Positions 25,066 through 34,634 are shown, numbered from the stretch's first letter. The stretch: 64,000 nt of DNA from Roseicyclus persicicus (GCF_012395815.1 NZ_JAAZQQ010000003.1:333501-397500), one strand, 5' to 3'. The notes: a model not told the origin generated them from the sequence alone. Program-made: numbers and translations.

Positions 25066-26458
25066 AGCCGCGCAGGCGTTGCAGGACGCGGAGCGAGGCG
25101 TAGCCGTCGGGCACCCAGCCGATCGAGGCCTGGAAGCGGCGGACCGAGTCGATGGTCTCGGGGCCGACGATCCCGTCGACGTTGTGACGGTGGAACCCCG
25201 CCTGCACCAGCCGGCGCTGCAACTCCTGCCTCTCGGCGAAGCTCAGCGCGCGGTCCTCGCGCGGCCAGCTGGCCCGGAACGGGTCGCCGCCGGCGATGCG
25301 GTCGGACAGGTGGCCCACCGCGATGACATAGGCGTCGGCGGGGTTGTAGCGCTCGATCACGTGGAAATTGTCGAAGATCACCAGCGCGACCCCGCTGTGA
25401 CCGGCCGGCAGCAGGATCGACGCCTCGCCATGGTCGGGGATGCGGCCGCCGTCGGCCAGCCGCACGCCGCGGTCGTTCCAGAAGGCGGCGCTCCGCTTCA
25501 CCCGCTCGCCGGTCAGGCCGTAGTCGAAGCCCTCGGGCAGGCGCACCTCCATCCCCCAGGGCTGGCCGGTGGTCCAGCCGTGGTGGCGGAGGTAGTTGGC
25601 GGTCGAGGCAAGCGCGTCGATGGGATCGTCCGACCAGATGTCACGCCGCCCGTCGCCGTCGAAATCGACGGCGAGCTGCAGGTAGGAGGTGGGCATGAAC
25701 TGGGTGTGGCCCATGGCGCCCGCCCAGGAGCCGGTCATCTGCCGCGGCGCGACGTCGCCCGCCTGCAGGATGCGGAGGGCGGCGATCAGCTGTTCCTCGA
25801 AGAAGTCCCGCCGGCGCCCGTCGTAGGCCAGCGTCGCCATGGCGGCGATGATGTCGGTGTCCCCGCGCATCGCCCCGTAGGCCGATTCGAGGCCCCAGAC
25901 GGCGACCACCACCTCGGCCTCGACACCGTAGCGGCGTTCGATCCGGGCGAGCGCGTCGCGGTGCCGGGCCAGCGCATCGCGGCCGTTGGCGACCCGCGTG
26001 GCCGAGACGGCGCTGTCGAGATAGTCCCACAGCGCGCGGGAGAACTCGGCCTGGTTGCGGTCGCGCTCGAGGACGCGGGCCTGGACCTGCACGCCGGAAA
26101 AGGCCCGGGTCAGGGTGGCGTCGCTTATGCCCTGCGTGCGGGCGCGGGCGCGGAAGCCGTCGAGCCAGGTCGCGAACCCGGCATCGGTGACCGGGGCCTG
26201 AACCGGGGCCGCCACGGCCGCGGCCGTGGCGACGGGCCGCTCCGCGCCGCGCAGGAGCGGTCGGAGCGAGCGGGTGACGGCCAGCGGCGTTGCCTGGCTG
26301 GAGACCGTGACGGCGGCGGGCACGACGGCGGGCGCGCTGCGCACCGGCGCAGCACCCGGCCGCATCTCGGGCCGGAGCGAGGTGGCGGGCGGCAAGGCCA
26401 GCGCGGGCAGCGCAAAGGCGAGGAACCCGGCAAGGAAAACGGTCAGGGCGCGGCGCAT
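25061..26458 (-). CDS. Lytic murein transglycosylase, MltB family, with peptidoglycan-binding domain
   Basis: This 465-residue exported transglycosylase is a paralogue of the protein at 8164. Its order is signal peptide (residues 1-22), an Ala/Pro/Val-rich linker of about 70 residues, the SLT_2 catalytic domain with the glutamate in AVWGLESAYGAMRGDTDII, then GAMGHTQFMPTSYLQLAVDFDG, and a C-terminal PG_binding_1 domain (LQRRLVQAGFHRHNVDGIVG). The linker is longer than in the other copy, suggesting a different reach into the cell wall. It is transcribed away from rnr by 128 bases. Confidence 0.9.
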   Translation of the reverse strand: MRRALTVFLAGFLAFALPALALPPATSLRPEMRPGAAPVRSAPAVVPAAVTVSSQATPLAVTRSLRPLLRGAERPVATAAAVAAPVQAPVTDAGFATWLDGFRARARTQGISDATLTRAFSGVQVQARVLERDRNQAEFSRALWDYLDSAVSATRVANGRDALARHRDALARIERRYGVEAEVVVAVWGLESAYGAMRGDTDIIAAMATLAYDGRRRDFFEEQLIAALRILQAGDVAPRQMTGSWAGAMGHTQFMPTSYLQLAVDFDGDGRRDIWSDDPIDALASTANYLRHHGWTTGQPWGMEVRLPEGFDYGLTGERVKRSAAFWNDRGVRLADGGRIPDHGEASILLPAGHSGVALVIFDNFHVIERYNPADAYVIAVGHLSDRIAGGDPFRASWPREDRALSFAERQELQRRLVQAGFHRHNVDGIVGPETIDSVRRFQASIGWVPDGYASLRVLQRLRGS

Positions 26459-26586
26459 CTTGGTGTCTGGCTGTCCGGCTGTGCTCGATTGCAAAACAGT
26501 ATAGCGGAAAAGGCGCGATTGGGCAGTCTGGCTGATCAATCCGCCTGCCCAAGACATAGCCTGCGCAGCGAAGTCTTGAAACTCCG

Positions 26587-28851
26587 TTACCGCCCGCCCC
26601 GCCGCGCCGGCGCTTTCTTGCGCAGGCTGGCACGCCTGGCCGCCGCCTGGCCGGCCTTGCGCCGCATCGCGCCGCCCGGCTTGCCGCGCCCGCGGCGAAC
26701 GGGCGACTGCCGCCCCTCGACCTCGACCAGGTCGAGGACGAGGCCGCCGGTGACCGGCATCGCCTCGGCCAGCTTGACCGTCACCTTGTCGCCGATGCCG
26801 ATGGTCAGGCCGCTTTCGGAGCCCATCAGCGTCTGGCTGTCGGCGTCGAAGTGGAAATACTCGGCGCCGATGGCGCGCATCGGCAGGAGGCCGTCGGCGC
26901 CGGTCTCGTCGAGCTTCACGAAGGCGCCGAAGCGGGCGATGCCCGAGATGCGGCCGGTGAAGGTGCTGCCCACGCGGTCGGACAGGTAGGCGGCGAGGTA
27001 GCGGTCGGCGGTGTCGCGTTCGGCGGCCATCGACCGGCGCTCGGTGTCGGAGATGTGTTTCGCGGTTTCCTCCAGCCGGTCGATCTCGTCGGGGGAGAGG
27101 CCGTCGCGGCCCCAGCCGTGGGCCGAGATCAGCGCCCGGTGGACGACGAGGTCGGAATAGCGGCGGATCGGCGAGGTGAAATGGGCGTAGGCCCTGAGCG
27201 CGAGGCCGAAATGGCCGAAGTTCTGCGGGAAGTAGTAGGCCTGCTGCATCGACCGCAGCGTGGTCATGTTGATCAGCTCGTCGAACTCGGTCCCCTCGGC
27301 CTGGGCGAGCAGGCGGTTCAGCTGGCTCGTGTGCAGGACCTGCCCCTTGGCGAGGGTAAAGCCCGAGGCGGCGGCCGTTTCGCGGAGCGAGTCGAGCTTC
27401 TCGGGGCTCGGTTCCTCGTGGACACGGAACAGGAGCGGGGTGCGGCGGGCGATCAGTTCCTCGGCGGCGGCGACGTTCGCCAGCACCATGAAATCCTCGA
27501 TCAGCCGGTGGGCCTCGAGCCGGTCCTTGAAGCCGACCGACAGCACCTCGCCCTCCTCGGACAGCTCGATCCGCCGCTCGGGCAGGTCGAGGTCGAGGGG
27601 CTGGCGGCGCGTGCGGGCGGATTTCAGCGCCTCGTAGGCGGCGAACAGCGGCGCGATGACATCGGCGACCAGCGGTTTGGTCTTGTCGTTCGGCTGCCCG
27701 TCCTGGGCGGCCTGCACCTCTTCGTAGGCCAGCGAGGCGACGGAGCGCATGAGGCCGCGGACGAAGCGGTGCGACCGCTTGTTGCCGTCGGCGTCGATCA
27801 CCATGCGCACGGCGAGGCAGGCGCGCGGCACGCCCTCGTGGAGCGAGCACAGGTCGCCCGACAGCCGGTCGGGCAGCATCGGCACCACGCGGTCGGGGAA
27901 ATAGGTGGAATTGCCGCGCTTGCGCGCCTCGCGGTCGAGGGCGGAGCCGGGGTGCACGTAATGGGCGACATCGGCGATGGCGACCCAGATGACGTGGCCG
28001 CCGGGGTTCCTGGGGTCGTCGTCGGGGTGGGCGAGGACGGCGTCGTCGCGGTCGCGGGCGTCGGCGGGGTCGATGGTGACGAGCGGGTGGTCGCGCAGGT
28101 CCTCGCGCCCCGTCAGGCCGGCGGGTTTCGCGGCGTCGGCCTCGGCGATGGCGGCGTCGGGGAAGGCGTCGGGGATGCCGTGCTCGGCGATGGCGATGAG
28201 GCTGACGGCGCGCGGCGCGCCGGGGTCGCCGAGGCGGGTGATGACGCGCGCCCGCGGCAGGCCCATGCGGCCCTTGGGGCCGATCTGTTCGGCCTCGACC
28301 AGTTCGCCGTCCTTCGCGCCGTGGGTGTCGCCGGGGCGCACCGTCCAGTCGCGGTCGGCGCCCTTGGCGATGGGGACGATGCGGCCGCCCTCGGCGCCCT
28401 TGCGGAAGATGCCCATGACCTTCTGCGGGTTGGTGCCGATGCGGCGGATCAGGCGGGCGACGTAGTGGTGATCCTCGCCCTCGACCTCCTGCATCCGTGC
28501 GAGGATGCGGTCGCCCTCGCCCACGGCGGGGTCGGTGGCGCGGAGCGACAGGAGGATCTTCGGCTCCGGCCCCTCGCCCTGCCATTCGAGCGGGCGGGCG
28601 AAGAGGTCGCCGAGGCTGTCGGCGGGCAGGACCTGCAGGACCGAGACGGGCGGCAGGCGGTCGGGGTCGCGGTAGGTGCGGTGGCGTTTCTCGAGGTGGC
28701 CCTCCTCCTCCAGCTCCTTGAGGAGGCGCTTGAGGTCTATCCGGGCGGCGCCCTTGATGCCGAAGGCCTTGGCGATGTCGCGCTTGGCGGTCGCGTGGGG
28801 GTGCTCGGCGATCCAGGCGAGGATCTGGTCTTTGGTGGGGAGCTGGGCCAT
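26587..28851 (-). CDS. rnr: Ribonuclease R
   Basis: This 754-residue 3'-5' exoribonuclease of the RNB/RNase II family degrades structured RNA and assists rRNA and tmRNA quality control. Domains in order are a winged helix (residues 1-60), cold-shock domains, the RNB catalytic domain with the metal-binding aspartates in TIDPADARDRDDAV (around 250), an S1 domain (VGSTFTGRISGIARFGAFVKL), and a strongly basic tail of about 40 residues. The basic tail is the RNase R hallmark. Length is normal. Confidence 0.95.
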   Translation of the reverse strand: MAQLPTKDQILAWIAEHPHATAKRDIAKAFGIKGAARIDLKRLLKELEEEGHLEKRHRTYRDPDRLPPVSVLQVLPADSLGDLFARPLEWQGEGPEPKILLSLRATDPAVGEGDRILARMQEVEGEDHHYVARLIRRIGTNPQKVMGIFRKGAEGGRIVPIAKGADRDWTVRPGDTHGAKDGELVEAEQIGPKGRMGLPRARVITRLGDPGAPRAVSLIAIAEHGIPDAFPDAAIAEADAAKPAGLTGREDLRDHPLVTIDPADARDRDDAVLAHPDDDPRNPGGHVIWVAIADVAHYVHPGSALDREARKRGNSTYFPDRVVPMLPDRLSGDLCSLHEGVPRACLAVRMVIDADGNKRSHRFVRGLMRSVASLAYEEVQAAQDGQPNDKTKPLVADVIAPLFAAYEALKSARTRRQPLDLDLPERRIELSEEGEVLSVGFKDRLEAHRLIEDFMVLANVAAAEELIARRTPLLFRVHEEPSPEKLDSLRETAAASGFTLAKGQVLHTSQLNRLLAQAEGTEFDELINMTTLRSMQQAYYFPQNFGHFGLALRAYAHFTSPIRRYSDLVVHRALISAHGWGRDGLSPDEIDRLEETAKHISDTERRSMAAERDTADRYLAAYLSDRVGSTFTGRISGIARFGAFVKLDETGADGLLPMRAIGAEYFHFDADSQTLMGSESGLTIGIGDKVTVKLAEAMPVTGGLVLDLVEVEGRQSPVRRGRGKPGGAMRRKAGQAAARRASLRKKAPARRGGR

Positions 28852-28935
28852 GCGGCTGGCGTAGCATGGCCCGCCGGGGGCGTCATGCGGGAATTGGCGG
28901 GCGGTGCGCCGGTTGCGGCTGCGGGAGCCTCCGGC

Positions 28936-28995
28936 GGGAGTATTTGGAAAGCAAAGATGGGGAGGGCGCGCGTTAACCTTGATGCGGGGTTAACC
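28936..28995 (+). repeat. dispersed intergenic repeat, copy B
   Basis: GGGAGTATTT, GCAAAGATG, a G-rich tract, GCGCGTTAACCTTGATG and GGGTTAACC follow one another. This is the closest match to copy A at 18081. A GGAGCCTCC hairpin precedes it. The dapE stop codon (28990-28992) lies inside the second GTTAACC module. Confidence 0.75.
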
Positions 28996-30141
28996 GTCCT
29001 GGTCGAAATAGGCGCGCAGCATCCGGGCATAGATGCGCTTCAGGTCGTGGATGTCCTGCAGCCAGACGCGCTCGTCCACCTCGTGCATGCGGTGGCCGAC
29101 GAGGCCGAATTCGACCACCGGGCAGTGGTCCTTGACGAAGCGCGCGTCCGAGGTGCCGCCGGTGGTGGAGAGGACGGGGGACTGGTTCGTCTCCTGCCCG
29201 ATCGCGCGGGTGACGAGGTCGCTGAGGGCGCCGGGCGGCGTCAGGAAGGCCTCGCCCGACACCTGCGCCGTCATCTCGATCCGGGTGCCGGTCTCGGCGG
29301 CGACGCGGTCGGCCTCGGCGCGGAGCCAGTCGGTCAGCGACGCGCCGGTGTGCAGGTCGTTGAAGCGCAGGTTCACGGTCATCCGGGTGCGGGCGGGGAT
29401 GACGTTCGACGCCGGGTTGCCGGTGTCGATGGTGGTCACCGACAGGGTCGAGGGGTCGAAGTGGTCGGTGCCCTCGTCCAGCACGTGGGTCGACAGGCGG
29501 TGCGCCAGCAGCGCGACCGCCGGCATCGGGTTCAGCGCCTTGTGCAGATAGGCGGAATGGCCCTGCTTGCCGATCACCTCGAAGCGGGCGGTCATCGAGC
29601 CGCGGCGGCCGATCTTGACCATGTCGCCGATGGTCTCCACGCTGGTCGGCTCGCCGACGATGCAGAGGTCCATCCGCTCGCCCGCGGTCGCCATCCAGTC
29701 GAGGATGGCGATGGTGCCGTCCTGTCCGGGCCCTTCCTCGTCGCCGGTTATGGCGATCAGGATCGCACCGTCGGGCGGCGTGTCGGTCACGTGGTCGATG
29801 GCGGCGGCGACGAAGGCCGCGACACCAGATTTCATGTCGGTCGCGCCCCGGCCGTAGAGCCAGCCGTCCTCCGCGTGGGCCGAGAAGGGCGGGTGGGTCC
29901 AGGCGGCCGCGTCGCCCACCGGCACCACGTCGGTGTGCCCGTTGAAGCCGAAGCTTTTCGCCGCGCCCCTCGCGCCCCAGCGGCCGAAGAGGTTGGGGGT
30001 GCCGTTGCGGTCGACCCGGGTGCAGGCGAAGCCCGCGGTCTCCAGCATCGCCTGCAGCAGCTGCAGCGCGCCGCCTTCCTCGGGCGTGACCGAGGCGCAG
30101 CGGACGAGATCGGCGGTGAGGCGGGCGGGATCGGTGGGCAT
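28990..30141 (-). CDS. dapE: Succinyl-diaminopimelate desuccinylase
   Basis: This 383-residue M20 metallopeptidase hydrolyses N-succinyl-LL-diaminopimelate in lysine and cell-wall synthesis. Metal-binding and catalytic motifs are [41 protein letters not shown] (catalytic Glu) and the C-terminal [16 protein letters not shown]. Length is normal. The start at 30141 fits the family; the frame is open further upstream. Its stop lies in a dispersed repeat. Confidence 0.96.
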   Translation of the reverse strand: MPTDPARLTADLVRCASVTPEEGGALQLLQAMLETAGFACTRVDRNGTPNLFGRWGARGAAKSFGFNGHTDVVPVGDAAAWTHPPFSAHAEDGWLYGRGATDMKSGVAAFVAAAIDHVTDTPPDGAILIAITGDEEGPGQDGTIAILDWMATAGERMDLCIVGEPTSVETIGDMVKIGRRGSMTARFEVIGKQGHSAYLHKALNPMPAVALLAHRLSTHVLDEGTDHFDPSTLSVTTIDTGNPASNVIPARTRMTVNLRFNDLHTGASLTDWLRAEADRVAAETGTRIEMTAQVSGEAFLTPPGALSDLVTRAIGQETNQSPVLSTTGGTSDARFVKDHCPVVEFGLVGHRMHEVDERVWLQDIHDLKRIYARMLRAYFDQDG

Positions 30142-30258
30142 CGGGGCGGCTCCTGCGGCGGTGGGGCCTTGGGTAGCGCTGTGACCGGGAAGGCACAATG
30201 GGGGGCGGCCCGGCCCGCGGGGCCGTGGCCGTGCTATGCCTGCGGCGGGAGGCTGATA

Positions 30259-30279
30259 TTGTTTCCTCAAGGACAACAA
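30259..30279. promoter_or_regulatory. AT-rich imperfect palindrome upstream of the Hint-domain gene
   Basis: TTGTTTCCT and AGGACAACAA form an imperfect inverted repeat around CA, a local AT-rich island in a GC-rich gap. It could be an operator or part of a promoter for either the divergent dapE or the gene at 30390. No regulator is identified. Confidence 0.3.
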
Positions 30280-30389
30280 AGGCCGAGGCAGGCCGCGGCG
30301 CAGGCCGCATCCGGGCAGGACAGGATCATGGGACCGAGCGGGACAAGCGCGCTTCGGCATATCGGCCGCGTCACGGCGGAGGCGACCCC

Positions 30390-31457
30390 GTGAGCTGGGC
30401 GGCGCAGGGCGCAGCCGACGCCGCGGTCGAGGGCCGGTGGTGCGCCATCTGGCGCGCCGGGGTGCTGGTCGCCCCCCTGCGCCCCGTCGATGCCCTGCCG
30501 CGCCCCGAGCTGACCCTGTGCCTCGAGTTTACCCTGCCGCCCCTGCCAAGGCGCGTGCCGCTGCGGCTGTGGCAGGGCGCGGCCGAGGCGTCGCGGGCGA
30601 TCGGGCTCTATGCGCTGCCGGACGGGGCGCTGAGGCTGGTGCATGGCGAGATCGACCTTGTCACCCCCCCGGGCACCGCCCGGCCCGGCGAGACGGTGAC
30701 GCTGCGCTACCGGGCCTGCGCGCGCGGGCGCGGCGACATCGCGGATTTCATCAACCACGACCGCCCCTTGCGCCACCGGCTGCGGGCCGGGCTGGCGCGC
30801 GCGGCGCGGCTGGACGAGGCGTTGCCGCGCGAGGCGGGGTTCCTGTCGGTCTGCCATGTGGCCGCGGTGGCCGAGTTCGGCCTCGCGCCGACCGATCTGC
30901 CCGCGCTGGCCACCGGCGCGATGCTGCCCACGTCGCAGGGGATGCGGCCCGTCGAGGCGCTGGAGCCCGGCATGGTGCTCAGGACGGTCACCGGCGAGCG
31001 GCTGCCGCTGCGCTGGGTGGCGCGGCGTCCGCGGCTCTGCCTTGGGCGGCTTGCCCCGGTGCGCCTGCGGGCGCCCTATTTCGGGCTGGCGCAGGACATC
31101 TGCGTCACCCCCGAGACCCGGATCCTGCGCAGCGGCCCGGCGGTCGAGTACCTGTTCGGGCATGAGAAGGTGCTGGTCCGCGCCGGCGACCTGACCGGCA
31201 GCCCGGGGGCCCACCCCGACCGCAACGCGCCGGTGCGCGTGGTCCATCACCTGATGCTCGACGATCCCGCCTGCGTGACCATCGACCGCTGCGGGGTTGA
31301 GACGGCACTGTTGTCCGATGTGGTCGCCGCCGAGGATGCCGGCCCGCCGCGCAACCTGTCCGACGCCGACCGCCAGCCCTGCCTGCCGGTGCTGGACCGT
31401 GCCGCCGCGCAGGCGCTGGTGGCGGCCTCGGCCCGGGGGCGGCGGGCGGCGGGCTAG
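30390..31457 (+). CDS. Hint-domain protein (Hint_2 type), probably inactive
   Basis: This 355-residue protein begins at GTG 30390, with GGAGG eight bases upstream. After about 165 residues of unknown sequence comes a Hint_2 (hedgehog/intein) domain: [72 protein letters not shown]. In canonical Hint domains the block begins with Cys or Ser as nucleophile; here it reads ALATGAM. The usual LLFDRHE-like motif is replaced by LMLDDPA. Rhodobacterales carry many such genes of unknown role, often linked to extracellular proteins. Confidence 0.8.
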   Translation: MSWAAQGAADAAVEGRWCAIWRAGVLVAPLRPVDALPRPELTLCLEFTLPPLPRRVPLRLWQGAAEASRAIGLYALPDGALRLVHGEIDLVTPPGTARPGETVTLRYRACARGRGDIADFINHDRPLRHRLRAGLARAARLDEALPREAGFLSVCHVAAVAEFGLAPTDLPALATGAMLPTSQGMRPVEALEPGMVLRTVTGERLPLRWVARRPRLCLGRLAPVRLRAPYFGLAQDICVTPETRILRSGPAVEYLFGHEKVLVRAGDLTGSPGAHPDRNAPVRVVHHLMLDDPACVTIDRCGVETALLSDVVAAEDAGPPRNLSDADRQPCLPVLDRAAAQALVAASARGRRAAG

Positions 31458-31463
31458 AGTCCG

Positions 31464-31796
31464 TCAGTCGTAGAAGGGCGTCATCTGGGCGACGATCACG
31501 GCGTTCTCGGCCGCCGCGCGGTCCATCAGCGCGGCCTCCTCGGGGTCGATCTCCTCGCCGGCGGCCTCGCGCTCGGCGCGGGTGCCGTGGCCGGTCACGT
31601 CGAGCGGCGCAAGGTCGGCCTGCTTGAGGATCGCCACGGTCTCGCGCACCGCCTCGGCCTCGTCGACGCCCGAGGCGTAGCACAGCAGCGCTGCGCCGGT
31701 CGCCTTGTCCGGCAGCCCGTCGCCGGCCTTGCGGCCGACCTCGACGACGAGGGTGTAGACGTGCTGCGGGCGGCGGGGTTTCGGGGCGTCGGTCAT
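31464..31796 (-). CDS. conserved hypothetical protein
   Basis: This 110-residue acidic soluble protein belongs to no recognised family. Sequence features are a basic start (MTDAPKPRRPQHVYTLVVEVG), a middle helix containing SGVDEAEAVRETVAILKQADL and an acidic helical C-terminus (EIDPEEAALMDRAAAENAVI). It is convergent with the Hint gene (seven-base gap) and divergent from the Crp-type regulator. The function is unknown. Confidence 0.75.
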   Translation of the reverse strand: MTDAPKPRRPQHVYTLVVEVGRKAGDGLPDKATGAALLCYASGVDEAEAVRETVAILKQADLAPLDVTGHGTRAEREAAGEEIDPEEAALMDRAAAENAVIVAQMTPFYD

Positions 31797-31826
31797 GGGC
31801 GATCCCTGCGCCGGAACGGGGCGGGC

Positions 31827-31842
31827 GTCAATCCCGGTTGAC
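31827..31842. promoter_or_regulatory. inverted repeat GTCAA-N6-TTGAC upstream of the Crp-type gene
   Basis: GTCAA (31827-31831) and TTGAC (31838-31842) form a perfect inverted repeat in the divergent promoter region. A direct repeat GTTGACCGGG occurs at 31837 and 31864. The sites may serve the adjacent Crp/Fnr-family protein as an autoregulatory operator. Confidence 0.35.
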
Positions 31843-31893
31843 CGGGGCGGCGGCGCTTGGGAAGTTGACCGGGTTCACGACCGGAGGGCCGCC

Positions 31894-32484
31894 ATGATCC
31901 GCCGCTTCGCCGCCCGCGCGGGCGACGTGCTGTTCCAGCCCGGATCGGCCTGCCCGGGGTTCCTGGTGCTCGACCGCGGCACGATCCGCGTCAGCCTGAC
32001 CGCCGCGAACGGGCGCGAGGTGGTGCTCTACCGCGTCTCGGCCGGCACGGTCTGCCTGCAGACCTTCACCTGCCTTGTCGAGGGGGAGCACTACAGCGCC
32101 GAGGGCGTGGTGGAGGAGGACGTGGCGGGCGAGATGATCCCCGCGGGCGAGTTCCGCGCCCGGCTGGCCACGGACGATGCGTTCCGCGGCAAGGTGTTCG
32201 AGGGGGTGGCCCAGCGGTTCGCCGAGTACCAGCGGCTGGTCGAGGAGGTGGCGCTGACCGGCTTCGACGCGCGGCTGGCGCGGGTGCTGCTGCGGCTGGC
32301 CGATGACGCGGGCTTCGTGGCGGCGACCCACGCGGCGCTGGCGGCCGAGACGGCCTCGGGGCGGGCGGTGGTCACCCGGCGGCTGGCCGAGTTCGCCCGC
32401 GCCGGCGTCGCGGTGCAGGAAAAGGGCGGCGTGCGCATCGCCGACCGCACGGGGCTGGAACGGATTGCCGCAGATACGCGGTGA
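31894..32484 (+). CDS. Crp/Fnr-family transcriptional regulator
   Basis: This 196-residue regulator has a cyclic-nucleotide-binding-like N-terminal domain (GDVLFQPGSACPGFLVLDRGTIRVSL, then LYRVSAGTVCLQTFTCLVEG) and a C-terminal winged helix (LAAETASGRAVVTRRLAEFARAGV). The last reads as the recognition helix. The core cAMP-binding RxS motif is absent. Three Cys (CPGF, CLQTFTC) are present, but not in the Fnr iron-sulfur pattern. Next to a DUF2892 gene this suggests a redox or sulfur-type signal, as an inference only. Confidence 0.85.
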   Translation: MIRRFAARAGDVLFQPGSACPGFLVLDRGTIRVSLTAANGREVVLYRVSAGTVCLQTFTCLVEGEHYSAEGVVEEDVAGEMIPAGEFRARLATDDAFRGKVFEGVAQRFAEYQRLVEEVALTGFDARLARVLLRLADDAGFVAATHAALAAETASGRAVVTRRLAEFARAGVAVQEKGGVRIADRTGLERIAADTR

Positions 32485-32494
32485 CAAGGTCACC
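32480..32494. promoter_or_regulatory. palindrome GGTGAC-AAG-GTCACC before the DUF2892 gene
   Basis: A perfect 6-3-6 palindrome overlaps the regulator's stop codon and lies about 60 bases upstream of the DUF2892 ATG. Its dyad layout suits a Crp/Fnr-type dimer and it may be the regulator's target. Confidence 0.4.
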
Positions 32495-32556
32495 GTGGCG
32501 ACTCGGGCGCGGGCTGTAGGGTGTTCCCCATCGGACAGCCAAAAGGAGACGGTCCC

Positions 32557-32748
32557 ATGTCCCGCAACGAAGGCACTCTCGACCGCGCGCTGCGCATCAT
32601 CGCCGGTCTCGTCCTCATCTCGCTCGTGTTCATCGGCCCGCAGACGGCCTGGGGCTGGGTCGGCCTCGTGCCGCTGCTGACCGGCCTCGTGGGCGTCTGC
32701 CCGCTCTACAGCCTGCTCGGGATCAATACCTGCGCCCTGAAATCCTGA
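32557..32748 (+). CDS. DUF2892 (YgaP transmembrane-like) protein
   Basis: This 63-residue protein has two membrane helices. Family signature is the N-terminal RNEGTLDRALRIIAGLVLIS and the C-terminal TGLVGVCPLYSLLGINTC, in which the two Cys are conserved. The same domain follows the rhodanese domain in E. coli YgaP, so roles in sulfur transfer or redox at the membrane are suspected. AAAGGAG precedes the ATG. It follows the Crp-type regulator by 73 bases and is a probable target of it. Confidence 0.9.
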   Translation: MSRNEGTLDRALRIIAGLVLISLVFIGPQTAWGWVGLVPLLTGLVGVCPLYSLLGINTCALKS

Positions 32749-32790
32749 GACCAGGCCTGTGCCCCGTCCGCCCCAAAGGGTGGGCGGGGC

Positions 32791-33039
32791 CTATCGCCTG
32801 AGGCCGCGCCCCAGCGCGATCAGCAGGCAGGCGCCCACGGCGCCCGTGGCCAGCTGCCCGACGATCCCCGGAAAGGTGGTCTGCAGCAGCGCCTGCGCCA
32901 GGAAATTGCCGACCAGCGCGCCGACGATGCCGAGCACGATGTTCAGCAGGAGCCCGTGCCGCGCGCCCATCATCTTTTCCGCGATCCATCCGGCCAGCGC
33001 GCCGATGATGACGCTTCCGATCAGCCCGAAGCCTTCCAT
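32791..33039 (-). CDS. GlsB/YeaQ/YmgE family stress-response membrane protein
   Basis: This 82-residue protein has three predicted helices. The signature GFGLIGSVIIGALAGWIAEKMMG and LLLNIVLGIVGALVGNF is typical of transglycosylase-associated (PF04226) proteins, which are linked to acid and envelope stress. AGGACATG start context fits. It lies downstream of msrA on the same strand, 63 bases apart. Confidence 0.9.
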   Translation of the reverse strand: MEGFGLIGSVIIGALAGWIAEKMMGARHGLLLNIVLGIVGALVGNFLAQALLQTTFPGIVGQLATGAVGACLLIALGRGLRR

Positions 33040-33101
33040 GTCCTGCCCTCCCGCAGCGTGATGCGCCCGAGTGTGCCCCGCCCGGCCGCGCGCGCCAAGC
33101 C

Positions 33102-33779
33102 TCAGCCGCCGTGCCCGGCGAAGGGGGCCGCGTCGCCCCAGAGCTCGGCCACCCGCGCATCGCGGCCGCAGGCCGCGCGGTAGAGCCCGTAGGCAACCGA
33201 TTTCCGCCGCGGGCCGAAGCGGGTCAGGATCACCTCGTCCGAGCGGTGGTAATCCTGGTGGTAGATCTCGGCCGGGTAGAAGGGTGCGGCGTCGCGGACC
33301 GGCGTGACGACGGGCTGGCCGAGGGTGGCCTGCGCCTCGGCCAGCGCGGCCTCGGCGATGCGGCGTTCCTCGGGGGTCGTGACGAAGATGGCGGTGGCGT
33401 AGCTCGGGCCGCGGTCGCAGAACTGGCCGCCGGCGTCGGTGGGATCGACCGAGCGCAGGAACAGGTGCAGGAGCCGCGCGTAGGGCAGGCGCTGGGCGTC
33501 GTAGGTGATCTGCACCACCTCGAGATGCCCGGTGCCGCCGCGCACCACGTCGCGGTAGGACGGGTTCGCCACCGTGCCGCCCGCGAAGCCCGAGACCACG
33601 TCGATCACGCCCTCGACCCGCTCGAAATCGGCCTCGACGCACCAGAAGCAGCCGCCGGCCAGCACCGCGGTGCGGATGTCCTGCGCCTGCGCGCGGCCGG
33701 TCTGGGCGGCGAGGCCGGCCAGGATGGCGAGGGCGAGCGCCACGGCCTTGGCGGCGGCGGAGCGGGGCGTGCGGGGCAT
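33102..33779 (-). CDS. msrA: exported peptide-methionine (S)-S-oxide reductase MsrA
   Basis: This 225-residue MsrA has the catalytic GCFWC at residues 43-47, the [20 protein letters not shown] block, [14 protein letters not shown], and YHQDYH. An N-terminal hydrophobic signal ([23 protein letters not shown]) directs it to the periplasm, unlike the usual cytosolic enzyme. A C-terminal Cys (YRAACGRD) may serve as resolving residue. Start 33779 gives the signal peptide; an ATG 14 codons earlier exists. It may repair oxidised methionines in envelope proteins, like msrPQ at the right edge. Confidence 0.92.
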   Translation of the reverse strand: MPRTPRSAAAKAVALALAILAGLAAQTGRAQAQDIRTAVLAGGCFWCVEADFERVEGVIDVVSGFAGGTVANPSYRDVVRGGTGHLEVVQITYDAQRLPYARLLHLFLRSVDPTDAGGQFCDRGPSYATAIFVTTPEERRIAEAALAEAQATLGQPVVTPVRDAAPFYPAEIYHQDYHRSDEVILTRFGPRRKSVAYGLYRAACGRDARVAELWGDAAPFAGHGG

Positions 33780-33932
33780 GGGCGGGCCTCCTGTCTCTGG
33801 GCTGTGGCGAGGGTCCGGCATCGCCCGGCGCCTGCCAAGCCACGGCTGCGTGAGGTCACGCAGGCGTGACCCCTTGCGGTCGCCGACGGGGCGCTGTTCC
33901 TATGCGGCACGCCGGGCAGGAGGGACGCCAGC

Positions 33933-34634
33933 ATGAGGATCGCGATGTGGTCGGGGCCGCGGAACCTGTCGACGGCGATGATGTACGCCTTCGCCGCGCG
34001 GGGCGACTGCGCGGCGTCGGACGAGCCCTTCTACGCCGCCTACCTCGCCGCGACGGGGGCCGACCACCCGATGCGGGCCGAGATCCTGGCCGCGGGCGAG
34101 ACCGACCCCGGACAGGTCGCCGCCGCCTGCGCCGGGCCGGTGCCGGGCGCGCGGCTGCACTGGTACCAGAAGCACATGGCGCACCACATGGTGGAGGGCT
34201 TCCCGCTGGGCTGGGCCGGGGTGTGCGTGAACGTCCACCTGATCCGCCACCCGGCGCGGGTGATCGCCAGCTACGCCGAGAAGCGGGGCGAGATGACGCT
34301 GGAGGACATCGGCTTTCCGCAGCAGGCGCGGCTCTGGGAGCTGCTGCCGGGGCCGGTGGTGGATTCGGCAGACATCCGGGCCGACCCGGCGCGGATGCTG
34401 GGGCGCCTCTGCGCCGAGATCGGGCTGCCGTATTCGGACGCCATGTTGCAGTGGGAGGCGGGGCCGAAGCCCTTCGATGGGTCGTGGGCGCCGCACTGGT
34501 ACAACGCGGTGCACCGGTCGACCGGGTTCGCCGGGCCCGAGGGGCCGGTGCCCGAGGTGCCGCCCGGGCGGCGGGCGCTGCTGGACGCCGCGCTGCCGGT
34601 CTACGAGGCGATGCGGGCGGTGGCCTTGGGGTGA
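33933..34634 (+). CDS. sulfotransferase-like protein
   Basis: This 233-residue P-loop protein belongs to the PAPS-dependent sulfotransferase superfamily. The 5'-phosphosulfate loop is WSGPRNLST at residues 6-14, where the usual Thr/Ser is kept, and the 3'-phosphate-binding block is VHLIRHPARVIASYAEKRGE. Bacterial members of this small type often sit near amino-acid genes. The acceptor is unknown. GGAGGG precedes the ATG. Confidence 0.8.
   Translation: MRIAMWSGPRNLSTAMMYAFAARGDCAASDEPFYAAYLAATGADHPMRAEILAAGETDPGQVAAACAGPVPGARLHWYQKHMAHHMVEGFPLGWAGVCVNVHLIRHPARVIASYAEKRGEMTLEDIGFPQQARLWELLPGPVVDSADIRADPARMLGRLCAEIGLPYSDAMLQWEAGPKPFDGSWAPHWYNAVHRSTGFAGPEGPVPEVPPGRRALLDAALPVYEAMRAVALG

Noticed and set aside
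26851..30393. 1180-codon plus-strand frame across rnr and dapE
   Set aside because: It is antisense to two well-recognised genes and has shadow composition.
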